This document shows positions 1 through 8,236 of a DNA stretch of 64,000 nt, piece after piece; within the stretch, counting starts at the first letter, position 1, and each line of letters begins with the position of its first letter. Origin of the DNA: Aurantiochytrium sp. KH105 (Eukaryota > Sar > Bigyra > Thraustochytrida > Thraustochytriidae); the NCBI GenBank assembly GCA_003116975.1, contig BGKB01000057.1, positions 186,001 through 250,000 on the forward strand, read 5' to 3'. The notes under the pieces were generated by a model. The model had not been told where the DNA came from. It ran no database searches and saw only the letters and a list, made by a program, of their open reading frames with translations. The position numbers and the translations under genes are program-made.

Positions 1-458
1 CAGCGAGCGGCAAAGCAGAGCCGTCAACGCTGCCTCAAAACGAGGCTGCCGCGTTGGCCGTCGCTGCGGCCGCCCTGGCGGTACAGGAAAGAGGGAAGCG
101 GGAGCTTGGATCTCGACCGGTGGCGGCGTCAAGATCGGGTTCTAACTGCGAACTCCGAACTCCTCTCCTCATCCAAGGTAGTAAGCCTCTTGGTGGCAGG
201 CAACTAGCCTCGCCTAGCCTCTACGTCAACACGCCCGCGCCTACGACTCGTATAGTAAGACCTGAGGTGGTGGCGCAGACCCGTCTATCAAGTCTCTGGT
301 TTTTGGATGCGTCGCGGCAAGAAAGAATGCGCGATTTTTCGATCGAATCGGGTCGAATTATGACTTTATTTTGATGCAGAATCGAGATAGATAGGGAAGA
401 GGGGGGCTGGACACACTGGGTGCCAGAGTCGCTTGTTCGCTTTTGATTTTTTTTTTCT
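1..458. other. Left-edge non-coding stretch
   Basis: No reading frame here looks like a protein. The right part is the probable 3' untranslated region of the enoyl-CoA isomerase-like gene read on the minus strand. The 106-codon plus-strand frame starting at position 54 has biased, low-information composition and no recognisable motif. Confidence 0.5.
365..370 (-). terminator. Candidate poly(A) signal of the enoyl-CoA isomerase-like gene
   Basis: The plus strand reads tttatt, which is AATAAA on the minus strand, about 90 bases beyond the stop codon at 459. Spacing and orientation fit a eukaryotic polyadenylation signal. It is inferred from the hexamer only. Confidence 0.4.
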
Positions 459-1199
459 TTAAAGCTTTGAGAAGGTCGCCGGGCCTCGCAAGGCTGCCAC
501 CGCGTCCAGGTAAAGGTCTTGCTTTAGTTCGCCGAGCGTCATAGATTTGCCCTTTGGCGCCTTCTTCTCGGCGAAGGCCAAGGCAACCTTCATCAGGTCC
601 GCCCCGCTCGCGGCTTCGTCGATGAGTCCGTCTTCAAGCAATGCGGGGACGTCAAAGCGGAAGCCCTCAAGGATGATTTTGGCTACGAGCTTGCGCGATA
701 CCTTTTCCTTGATGAGAGCGTTAAATCCAGGTGTAAGGCGGGCCTTCATTGGCATGTCAACTTCAGGCATGCAGAAAAAGCCGCGATCGGAATTCATGAT
801 GCGGTAATCGTGCGCCATGGCCAAGAGCATGCCGCCACCAAATGCGTGACCATTGACCGCTGCAATAGTCGGCAGGGGAAAGGTGAGGAATCTGCAGAGT
901 ACCAGCTGGACCTGCTCCAGGTAGTCGAGACGATCTTTGGGCGTGGCTGCGTTCTTATTCAGCCAATCCAGATCGAGTCCATTGGAGAAAAGCTTGCCCT
1001 TGGAAGTCGTCACAAGAGCTCCAGGAGTCGATCGATCGTACTGCGCTTCGATCTGGTCCAGCGCCGCGTTCAAATCTTTCATGAATGTTGGGTTGAACCG
1101 GTTTTCAAAAAACTGCTTGTCGCCCTCGCCCGACGGGGCTGACCGCATTTCAAGCACAAAGACATTCCCTTCGCGCCTTAGATTCACCGTGTCGCCCAT
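459..1199 (-). CDS. Peroxisomal enoyl-CoA hydratase/isomerase family protein (probable delta3,delta2-enoyl-CoA isomerase)
   Basis: A 246-residue crotonase-fold protein. Enzymes of this type move double bonds in unsaturated acyl-CoAs so they can enter beta-oxidation. The oxyanion-hole segments are visible: GKLFSNGLDL near residues 68-77 and GHAFGGG near 117-123. A glutamate in PEVDM (about residue 146) sits where plant ECI-type isomerases carry their catalytic Glu in a SELDI-like motif. The protein ends in SKL, a textbook PTS1 signal, so it should be imported into peroxisomes. The first ATG of the frame is at 1199; the frame continues upstream without another ATG, so this start is well supported. 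It is divergent from the Mpv17-family gene. A hydratase rather than isomerase role cannot be excluded. Confidence 0.85.
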   Translation of the reverse strand: MGDTVNLRREGNVFVLEMRSAPSGEGDKQFFENRFNPTFMKDLNAALDQIEAQYDRSTPGALVTTSKGKLFSNGLDLDWLNKNAATPKDRLDYLEQVQLVLCRFLTFPLPTIAAVNGHAFGGGMLLAMAHDYRIMNSDRGFFCMPEVDMPMKARLTPGFNALIKEKVSRKLVAKIILEGFRFDVPALLEDGLIDEAASGADLMKVALAFAEKKAPKGKSMTLGELKQDLYLDAVAALRGPATFSKL

Positions 1200-1838
1200 T
1201 TTCGCAGAATGCTTTCTCAGACCGCTCCGAGGCTGCGCTTGCGCTGCTGTCCAAGGAGGATCTCCGCGGCCGACGCAGCACGAGCCCTGCAGCGTGCGTG
1301 TAGTACTAGTATACCTTGCCTCTCTGATGCGGTTTTGCGGCGCATTGGCCGGGACTTCGAGTCCGTCCGACACGAAGAATACGACAACCAAGCTGCACGA
1401 CTCGTTGGCGAACTTCTCGTGTGGCCGGCCACCATCGCCAGCGCCAGAGACGTCCGTCCACAAGGATGCTGCAACCGCGTCCACGACCACGTCCACATCA
1501 TGATCGCCGTCAAAAGACGTGCGCTTTCACAAATGCGAACTTGAAGAAGACGCTCGCGCGCGCTGAGACGTGTCGGGACGTGGCATTCTATAGTATATAT
1601 AGTAGGCGGAATAGACAGTATCGAAATTTTGTTGCATTTTCGACATCGACTTTTGACTTGCCATTTTGGATTTCTCCTCTTGAGGTTTGCTTCTCCGCTT
1701 GTAAGCTTAGTTCCGCAAACGGTCTGTATTTGGTCCTTGTGAGTTCCGTACTAGTTCTGAATCCGTGCCGCGTCAGTCGTGTGCCTGCGGCTCAGGCTGG
1801 TGCAGTGCGAGGTCGTCGAGCCGAGGATCTCGGGCACG
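1200..1838. promoter_or_regulatory. Divergent promoter region between the isomerase-like and Mpv17-family genes
   Basis: About 640 bases separate two start codons facing away from each other. The only clear element is an AT-rich TATA-like stretch at 1589-1603 inside otherwise GC-rich DNA. I see no additional gene. Confidence 0.5.
1589..1603. promoter_or_regulatory. TATA-like element in a divergent promoter
   Basis: The bases tatagtatatatagta form a near-symmetrical TATA-type tract about 240 bases before the Mpv17-family start and about 390 bases before the isomerase-like start. Its near-symmetry means it could serve either direction. Function is inferred from composition only. Confidence 0.35.
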
Positions 1839-2531
1839 ATGCGCGCGGCGCTGCGCGGCGTGGGCGCCGCGTACGACGGCGCGCTGCGGCGCAGACCGGT
1901 GCTCGTCAAGTGTCTAACTTCAGGGGCTATTGCTGGTGCTGGAGATCTCGTGGCGCAGCTCGTCTTGGACCCTGCGCCGGTGCTAGAAGAGGCCATCTCT
2001 ACTGCGACGGCGACAACGTCCGAGACGGGTCGAGACGAACCTGCGACGCTGAACGGGAAGACGAATCTCGCCAGCAAAGATGCGCACGCGTCGCTCGACC
2101 TGGCAAGACTTGCACGATTCTCGCTGTTGGGAGGTGTTTTGGTCGGCCCAACGCTCCACGTCTGGTATGGCTATCTTGGCACTCGAATCGCCGGCAGGTC
2201 GCTCGCAGCGACGATAAAGCGCGTGGTGCTAGATCAAGCCGTTTTCACTCCCTTGTTCTTGCCTGTCTTTCTGACTTGCCTTGGCGCGCTCGAAGGTAAA
2301 AGCATTCGCCACACACTTGAAGGCGTGCGCAGTATCTGGGCACCTACAGTAGTGTACAACTGGGCGTGGTGGACGCCTGTGCAGCTTGCCAACTTTGGCA
2401 TTGTTCCAGCTCAATACCAGGTGCTCGTTTCAAACGCTGCTGGCGTCGTTTGGAATTCTTACTTATCCTTTACAAATCAGCGCGCACGACGACGCGCCGC
2501 TGCTGTCCAAGACGATGAAACGCAGTCCTAG
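1839..2531 (+). CDS. Mpv17/PMP22-family membrane protein
   Basis: A 230-residue protein of the Mpv17/PMP22 family, four-helix proteins of peroxisomal or inner mitochondrial membranes that form or modulate channels. The family signature is clear at the C-terminus: WWTPVQLANF, then a W-N-S-Y-L-S-F segment. Earlier hydrophobic segments include GGVLVGPTLHVWYGYLG and DQAVFTPLFLPVFLT, also typical. The first ATG is at 1839; upstream in-frame codons have only a GTG. An insert of about 40 polar residues (about 50-90, rich in T, E and A) lies between the first segment and the conserved core. The sequence does not decide between peroxisome and mitochondrion. The stop codon lies inside a potential stem-loop. 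Confidence 0.88.
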   Translation: MRAALRGVGAAYDGALRRRPVLVKCLTSGAIAGAGDLVAQLVLDPAPVLEEAISTATATTSETGRDEPATLNGKTNLASKDAHASLDLARLARFSLLGGVLVGPTLHVWYGYLGTRIAGRSLAATIKRVVLDQAVFTPLFLPVFLTCLGALEGKSIRHTLEGVRSIWAPTVVYNWAWWTPVQLANFGIVPAQYQVLVSNAAGVVWNSYLSFTNQRARRRAAAVQDDETQS

Positions 2532-2567
2532 GTCCACAATAGCCTATGGCCTAGGTATAGGGACCTA
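2529..2567 (+). other. Stem-loop overlapping the Mpv17-family stop codon
   Basis: TAGGTCC at 2529-2535 is the exact reverse complement of GGACCTA at 2561-2567. The intervening 25 bases hold a smaller GCC/GGC stem. The first TAG is the stop codon. Role unknown; it may affect termination or 3' end formation, or be chance. Confidence 0.4.
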
Positions 2568-2977
2568 CTTCTACAATCTGGCCCCCGATATTAGCAACTA
2601 ATCTTGTGTAGCCGTATGCTCGCTAGGTGACATCTATACAACCGAGGAAAAGGGCAAGGCCTGCTCTTTTCCCCGTCGTGTGTTATTGATCTTTCACCCT
2701 TTTTCTCAAAAAAATTTCGGACGCACCGTACCTTGGGACGTCCATTCCATTCCATCTGTCCTTTCAAGTCCTGAATGACATACATTTGGGAAATTTAATT
2801 TCTTCAGTGACTTTGCTTTCTTTGCACATAGAAGATGAGAATTGAAATTCTTGACACTCAGTCAGTCAGCCAGTCAAATGAGAGCGAACGGAGGAAAGAG
2901 AAAAGAAATTAATGGTGCAAGTACCGTTGTGGGTCTCTGGGTAAGAAAGAGTCTTGCCACCCCCGGCTGTAGACTTA
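2532..2977. other. Convergent intergenic region
   Basis: Holds the 3' untranslated regions of the Mpv17-family gene (+) and the PPxY coiled-coil gene (-). It is more AT-rich than the genes. No coding potential was recognised. Confidence 0.5.
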
Positions 2978-4468
2978 TCACATGTAATTATTATAACCAT
3001 TATAACCACTCGACGCCCCAGACGTAATTTGAGCACACGTTGTCTGGAAAATGTCGTCGCGCTCGGCAGCTCGCTGCGAAGAGAGCGTGTTCATGTTGCT
3101 CGTCATTTTGTCAACATCAATCTGAATGGTGTTCCGCAGAGCCACAACAAGCGCGAGCTGCTGATCGACGATTTGAACGCAACGCTGCACAGTGCCCAGG
3201 TTTTCCCGGATTTTGCCCGTCGCCATACCGTTGTTAATGGCATCACCAATATCGCCAAAAACCATGCCGGCCGCAAGGGTGTTGCCAAAATGCGCAGAAC
3301 GAAGCCGGGGGAGCGGGACCTGACCAATCTGAGCTGACATGGCAGGGTAGCGACGTCGTACCTCTTGGGGAAACATTTGCCACGCTCTGGAAATGAGCTG
3401 ATAGGCTTGCTCGGCGGGCCGCTGGCTGTCATTGATGAGCCTGTCGCGCTGGAACTGGTTTGCCGTCTCATAAAATTCGAGACCGCCGCCGCCACGGCCC
3501 GCGCCGAGCAAGTTGGAGAACTGAGCAGTGTTGTTCATGCGCTGCGCCTGGTCGAGCATTTCCATGGACTGGCCGTAGAGACGTTGCGCCTGCTGCACAA
3601 TAGCCAAGACTTCGTTGACCTGCGAAAGTAAAGACTGCTCTTCTGCTAGGTTGGATTTCTGCGCAGTGATGTTGGTCTCGATCTGACGCAGTCTGGGCGT
3701 GGGCGGCACGCTCGCCACGACTTGATCGTAAATTTGGGTTCTTTCTGCGAGAAGTTGTGTGCGCTGACCCTCGAGCTGGCGCAGACGTTTGAGCTCCTTC
3801 TGCGCTGCCGCCAGGCTCTGCTCTGTCGAGTGCTTCTCTCCAACCCACTTTTCCTCCGAGCTCTTGATGTCGTTGACGAGTTTGTCGAGGCGCTGCACCT
3901 TTTCTGAGCGATTGATCTGCATATAGTGGAAAAAGTGTGGGTTTGCATTGCGGTTAAGACGCGCTTCTGCTTTCGGCAGGTCCTTTCGTGCCTTGTGCAG
4001 CTTGCGATTGAGCTTATCAAGACTCTCCGTGTTCTTGCTGATCGCCGCTGAAGTGGCCCGAATTTCCCCTTCGACAAAGCTCAGCGCCTGAGCCTGGTCG
4101 GTCACTTCGTTGTATCGCGCGATGGTCTGCGGCCCGACGGACCCGGACCCGTTTGCATTGTACCCATACGTTTCTGCCGAGCTCGAGGCGTATCCTTGTG
4201 ACACAGGCGCTCCGTACGCGGGAGGTGGCGCCTCGTATGCGGGAGGCGGCGCGCTGTATCCGGACGAGGGCGCGTCCGGCGACACCTCTGCGACGACGAC
4301 ATTATCCCACGGGTTTGCCGCTGTAGCGACCGGCGCGCTAGCGTCGTACGCCGTAGCCGTCGCGATAACCTCCGCGCTACGGTTGGCCCCGCCCCAGCCG
4401 GGCGCGTAGCCCTGGTCATCGTATGCTTTGCGCAGCAGCGCTTTGCCGGAGTCCGACGTCGCCGCCAT
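2978..4468 (-). CDS. Coiled-coil protein with N-terminal PPxY motifs, function unknown
   Basis: A 496-residue protein I cannot assign to a named family. Residues 1-100 are low-complexity, rich in A, S, P, G and Y, with two adjacent PPAY motifs (consensus PPxY, ligands of WW domains as in NEDD4-type ubiquitin ligases). Residues about 105-310 are strongly charged with K, E, Q and L heptads (for example KLNRKLHKARKDL), indicating a long coiled coil. The C-terminal third is helical and Q/M-rich, with a glycine patch (GAGRGGGG) before another helical region, and ends in a G/Y/N-rich tail. No signal peptide or membrane segment is seen. The start is the first ATG. WW ligand plus coiled coil is compatible with a trafficking or scaffold protein, but that is inference. 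Confidence 0.75.
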   Translation of the reverse strand: MAATSDSGKALLRKAYDDQGYAPGWGGANRSAEVIATATAYDASAPVATAANPWDNVVVAEVSPDAPSSGYSAPPPAYEAPPPAYGAPVSQGYASSSAETYGYNANGSGSVGPQTIARYNEVTDQAQALSFVEGEIRATSAAISKNTESLDKLNRKLHKARKDLPKAEARLNRNANPHFFHYMQINRSEKVQRLDKLVNDIKSSEEKWVGEKHSTEQSLAAAQKELKRLRQLEGQRTQLLAERTQIYDQVVASVPPTPRLRQIETNITAQKSNLAEEQSLLSQVNEVLAIVQQAQRLYGQSMEMLDQAQRMNNTAQFSNLLGAGRGGGGLEFYETANQFQRDRLINDSQRPAEQAYQLISRAWQMFPQEVRRRYPAMSAQIGQVPLPRLRSAHFGNTLAAGMVFGDIGDAINNGMATGKIRENLGTVQRCVQIVDQQLALVVALRNTIQIDVDKMTSNMNTLSSQRAAERDDIFQTTCAQITSGASSGYNGYNNYM

Positions 4469-5264
4469 GGCTCGCTTGTACGCTCGCTCGCTCGCTCAGT
4501 TCTCTCCCGAGAGCCTTCGTTCCTTCGTTCCTTCCTTCCTTCCTTCGTTCGAGCACGCCAACCAGCCCAGCAAGCAAGCACGCACGCACGCAAGCAAGCT
4601 CCCCGCCCGCGACCTCGTCGGCGTCGCGAATCCAGTTTGCTGCTGCTGCCGCTGCTGCCGCTGCCTCTGCTTGCATCGATGTTGGACAGTCCAAGTATGC
4701 GTCGTATGAATAATCGTTTATTCCGGCTTCTCTCCCTCCCTCGCTCGCTGGCTCGCTCGCTCGCTGCTTTGGCGACCAGCAGGGTCTACGCTCGGGAGCG
4801 GAAAGTTCACCTCGACCGCGAGCGCGCAGCTGCAGGGACGCGAGCTTGCGTGCGAACCTGGCCGTGGCCGCGCCGAACGAGGATGCCTCGAGCGTCCTGG
4901 CGAGCTTTGTGAGTCGTGGACTCGATCAACGAATCAGGGACGTCTTGAGATGCGACCTATGACGGACCAATTCCACAGTGGGAAGGTGCGGGGCAGCTGT
5001 GGAAATATTGGGGGGGGGGGAAGGGCACAACGTGCGCGGGCTGCGAGGTGGAGCAGAGCAGTGAATAGCAAACTTGCAAGACCAACTAAGAAGGACGCCA
5101 TCGCTGCCGCCGCCGCCGCCGCCGCCGCTGCAAGAGCAGCAACAAAGCAAGCAAGACAGCAGCAGGGGTAGCAGCAGCAGGTGCGCATGCATTGAGAGGC
5201 GTGGGAAGTCGCTTTTGGAAAATCAGAAACAGCGCTCGAGCTTGTGCTTGTCCGCGTGACGGCC
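4469..5264. promoter_or_regulatory. Divergent promoter region with CTCG/CTTC tetranucleotide tracts
   Basis: Lies between the PPxY coiled-coil gene (-) and the pfkB-family kinase (+). Next to the minus-strand start are GCTC and TTCC repeats (about 4480-4560), purine-rich on that gene's sense strand. A run of ten G occurs near 5011-5020 and a CCG/GCC trinucleotide tract at about 5101-5130. Several long frames cross this repeat-rich stretch but look like repeat artefacts. Confidence 0.45.
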
Positions 5265-6461
5265 ATGGCAACGGCGCCGCCGCCGCCACCGCCGCCGACG
5301 ACAACGACGCCAGCTGGAACAGGCCTAGACGATTTGCAAGAACAAGAGCAACAGCAAGAGCAGGAGGAGGAAGGAAGCTCAGAATCCTCATCCATGCAAC
5401 GCACTACAAGAGCGCTCGTTGCCGTGGGCAACGCGGTGATTGACCATACTGTAACAGCCTCAAAATGGCAAGGCTCACCTCTTCGCCCCGGGGAACACGT
5501 GAGTGGGTGGCCGCGCGAAAAGAAAATTGCAGCCATACGCTCCGTACGCAATACAGTGGGAGTCTTTTCTAAGGTCGGGGGCTCAGCGCTCAATACAGCC
5601 CGCGTTGCGAAAAGAGCAGCTGGAGACGGAGATCTGCACGTCGCCTTTATCGGCGGTGTGGGCCAGGACGAAGCCGCAATGCTCGTTCGAGATGCCTGTA
5701 CAAATTCGAAGGTAAATCCCTTGCTCGTGGAAGATACAAGTGGTATCGAGGAAACCGGCCAATGTGCTGTTGTCGTTGATGATGTCTCTAGAGATCGTAG
5801 TATTGTGTGCGACCGTGGTGCGGCGGGTATTCTCGACGAGACCAAGATCGACTTGTTGGGCTCACGCCTTCCCTGGAAGCAAGGCATGGAGACACTTGTC
5901 TTTGCCACGGCCTTCAATTTTACTACACACGGTCGACGTGCTGCAGTGACCGCACTCGCACGAGGCCGCTCCCTTGCGCTCTCGCTCTCGAGCGCGAGCC
6001 TTTTAAACCGATCACCCGAGGTCAAACTACAGATAGACAGCTTGTTATCAGATACGAGCTGTATTTTCATGAACGGCGAAGAGCTGGCGGCATATGCGAA
6101 GCAGGCCAAATGGGATCAAAACGCTCCGCAAAGTTCACACGCGCGTTCCCTCGCCGGCCTTCTTTCGTCCTCGGGTTTGGTCTTTGTCACCAATGGTGCC
6201 CAGGCTACCGTGGTGGCCCAGCAAGATGCATCGATGGAGTTTCCCGTTCCCAAGGTGTCTCATGTTGAGGGCGACACGACTGGTGCAGGCGACAGCTTTG
6301 CTGGTGGAGTCTTGGCCTGCATTTTGCTGGCGCGACAAAATATCACTCTGAAACAACACCTTGCAAGCATCGATCTACAAGGATCCCTCATTGCAGAAGC
6401 CGTGGCAAAAGGCACGGCTCTTGCGGGAGCGTCGCTTCAGCACCAAGGCATTGAGGAGTAG
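5265..6461 (+). CDS. pfkB/ribokinase-family carbohydrate or nucleoside kinase (adenosine kinase-like)
   Basis: A 398-residue kinase of the PfkB family, which phosphorylates sugars or nucleosides with ATP. Residues 1-45 are proline-, glutamine- and glutamate-rich and probably disordered. The fold begins near residue 48 (ALVAVGNAVIDHTV), followed by the substrate-binding GGSALNTA segment and a GGVGQDE segment. The ATP/catalytic signature DTTGAGDSFAGG lies near residues 337-348 and includes the catalytic base Asp. The middle LALSLSSASLL and later FMNGEELAAYA resemble the NLS and NE(x)EA segments of adenosine kinases, so an adenosine kinase-like role is possible; sugar specificity cannot be read. 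The first ATG is at 5265; starting at the Met near residue 44 would also leave the domain intact. Confidence 0.85.
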   Translation: MATAPPPPPPPTTTTPAGTGLDDLQEQEQQQEQEEEGSSESSSMQRTTRALVAVGNAVIDHTVTASKWQGSPLRPGEHVSGWPREKKIAAIRSVRNTVGVFSKVGGSALNTARVAKRAAGDGDLHVAFIGGVGQDEAAMLVRDACTNSKVNPLLVEDTSGIEETGQCAVVVDDVSRDRSIVCDRGAAGILDETKIDLLGSRLPWKQGMETLVFATAFNFTTHGRRAAVTALARGRSLALSLSSASLLNRSPEVKLQIDSLLSDTSCIFMNGEELAAYAKQAKWDQNAPQSSHARSLAGLLSSSGLVFVTNGAQATVVAQQDASMEFPVPKVSHVEGDTTGAGDSFAGGVLACILLARQNITLKQHLASIDLQGSLIAEAVAKGTALAGASLQHQGIEE

Positions 6462-6531
6462 CAAGGAACTTGATTTCTCTCTTGCTTGTCTCTTTTTGTA
6501 ACTATACTCGATGCTGATGCTTTGTTCACCC

Positions 6532-6537
6532 AATAAA
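6532..6537 (+). terminator. Candidate poly(A) signal of the pfkB-family kinase gene
   Basis: AATAAA lies 71 bases after the stop codon on the coding strand. The region to the next gene (6462-6706) is otherwise plain convergent intergenic DNA. Confidence 0.5.
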
Positions 6538-6706
6538 GCTATAGTCTTGCGCATGAAGTAAGCGGCATAGGGGCTGAGGATCGCGTATCCCACTTGAAAA
6601 TAAAAACCCGTTTGTGCTGCTCGAGCTGATTTCAATTAAAAAAATGAAAACAAATTATGGCTGCCATCGGCCAGCTTCTATGCCAAAAGGCTTTCGTCTT
6701 AACTAC

Positions 6707-8155
6707 TCACTTGCTTTCTTGCTGCGTTTCCTGCTGCTGATGTTGGACCGCCCAGTCCTTACCAAGCTTCTTGATAGCTTCAATATCAGCGGTCCCAACG
6801 CCTAGGAGTCGACCGGCTCGCTCAGTGTCGACGTCAAGTAGACTAGCAAGTACACGGGTACCCCAAGAGTTCAGATCTGATCTTGTGTTTCCTTGCTTTT
6901 GCCAAAATCCAGCTGTCGTCACAGTGAACGACACGTAAAAGAGAATCACCGTCAAGAGAAGCATCTGGTTTTGCAACTCTTGAAAAGTCGGAACTGAGAT
7001 GGACTCGCTCCGCTTTGCAATTCCGTCCGATAGCGCTTCCACATAATCGTGGAGCAAGCGGTCCTGATTTACGCGACGCATCTCCGGCGTCAAGCCAAGG
7101 ATAATTGCGTAAGTAACGTCCCATACAGCGGGTGCGATATTGACGGCTTCAAAGTCACTGAAAATGACGTCCCTTGCCACGGGCGAGCCCTCGAAAATCA
7201 TATTCCCCGGACGACAGTCACCATGCACGACGGTCAATGCATGCCCTGCAAAGTATACATTGATGCCTTGGAAAACCCGCGTGAACGCCGCAGACTTGGC
7301 CTTTGGCGGAGCGAGTGAGAGTGCCCAACCAGCAAATTCGATGCCTTTGCGTCGCGGAAGCCATGACGAGGCAGGATGTTCGCTCGCGCGACCCCAAAAC
7401 ATTGCGTGCATCGCAGCGACCTTTCTCACCATAAGACGCATCTCATCGACACAACGAAAACTGGAATCCGGGATCACGCGTAATCTTGCACTGTCTTCTT
7501 GATCAGTTTCTCCATGTAAACCAGATGCATGAGGTATGGTGTTGGAATGGTCGTCAACCTGCACCGAAAGGTATTCAAGAACGATGCAAACCCGGTTTAC
7601 CCAGGTGTGCTTGTCTGCAAAGAGGACCCGAGCGGTGCGCAGCGCGCAGTCATTGCGCATGTTGCGATAAAAGTCGACCTCACGCGCTACGCCGGGCTCC
7701 ACAGCAGCTCGAATGGCCTGCAGCCACACGGGCATGCCGCGACCTGACTGGAATTTGACAAAGACGTCAAGATGGTGCTGCGACCTTTGCTTTTCCTCAC
7801 CGTTTTTGTACACGAAACGAAGTGCCGCAGTCGTCGCGGCCTTGTCCGGTTCTGACTGGACGTCGCCGAGCTTTTCGACGGTATCCAGAGTAGATGCACG
7901 GGGGACGCCGCCTTCTCGCTCAATCAGTACAAAGAGTCTCTCTGGGTCTTGCCAGAGGTCGTCAACGCCGCGCGGGAACGTCAGCTGCGGCGCCAAGCCA
8001 TGCCTCTCGGCCATGAGCGTGACAAGTGACAACAGGAAGCGGCCCGCCGCGGACGCTACGCGACGCACACCTGGCGAGAGGAGGAGCGCGCCGGCGGCCG
8101 CCGCCACGAAGGCCACCGCCACCATCGTCGTCGTTGTCATCGTCATTGCCATCAT
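6707..8155 (-). CDS. Membrane-anchored APH/choline-kinase-like phosphotransferase
   Basis: A 482-residue protein-kinase-like phosphotransferase of the APH/EcKinase/choline kinase superfamily. The catalytic (Brenner) motif HGDCRPGN lies near residue 310, with Asp and Asn in place. The metal-binding loop reads SDFEAVN, with the DFE rather than DFD form seen in this superfamily. A hydrophobic, alanine-rich segment near residues 11-30 is a probable signal anchor, so the enzyme may sit on a membrane. Members phosphorylate small alcohols such as choline, steroids or antibiotics; the substrate here cannot be told. The start is the first of several closely spaced ATGs. It lies only 81 bases beyond the stop codon of the upstream same-strand giant gene. 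Confidence 0.8.
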   Translation of the reverse strand: MMAMTMTTTTMVAVAFVAAAAGALLLSPGVRRVASAAGRFLLSLVTLMAERHGLAPQLTFPRGVDDLWQDPERLFVLIEREGGVPRASTLDTVEKLGDVQSEPDKAATTAALRFVYKNGEEKQRSQHHLDVFVKFQSGRGMPVWLQAIRAAVEPGVAREVDFYRNMRNDCALRTARVLFADKHTWVNRVCIVLEYLSVQVDDHSNTIPHASGLHGETDQEDSARLRVIPDSSFRCVDEMRLMVRKVAAMHAMFWGRASEHPASSWLPRRKGIEFAGWALSLAPPKAKSAAFTRVFQGINVYFAGHALTVVHGDCRPGNMIFEGSPVARDVIFSDFEAVNIAPAVWDVTYAIILGLTPEMRRVNQDRLLHDYVEALSDGIAKRSESISVPTFQELQNQMLLLTVILFYVSFTVTTAGFWQKQGNTRSDLNSWGTRVLASLLDVDTERAGRLLGVGTADIEAIKKLGKDWAVQHQQQETQQESK

Positions 8156-8236
8156 CCGTCAGATATGTTGCGAACAGATGAAGATTGTGGTTCTTCGTTC
8201 TTCCAAGTCTAAACAATTCATGCAGCTGCAGCCTGC

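Noticed and set aside
4934-6109. 391-codon minus-strand frame opposite the pfkB-family kinase
   Set aside because: Shadow of the kinase gene with Ser/Ala/Cys runs from a GCC repeat; no domain.
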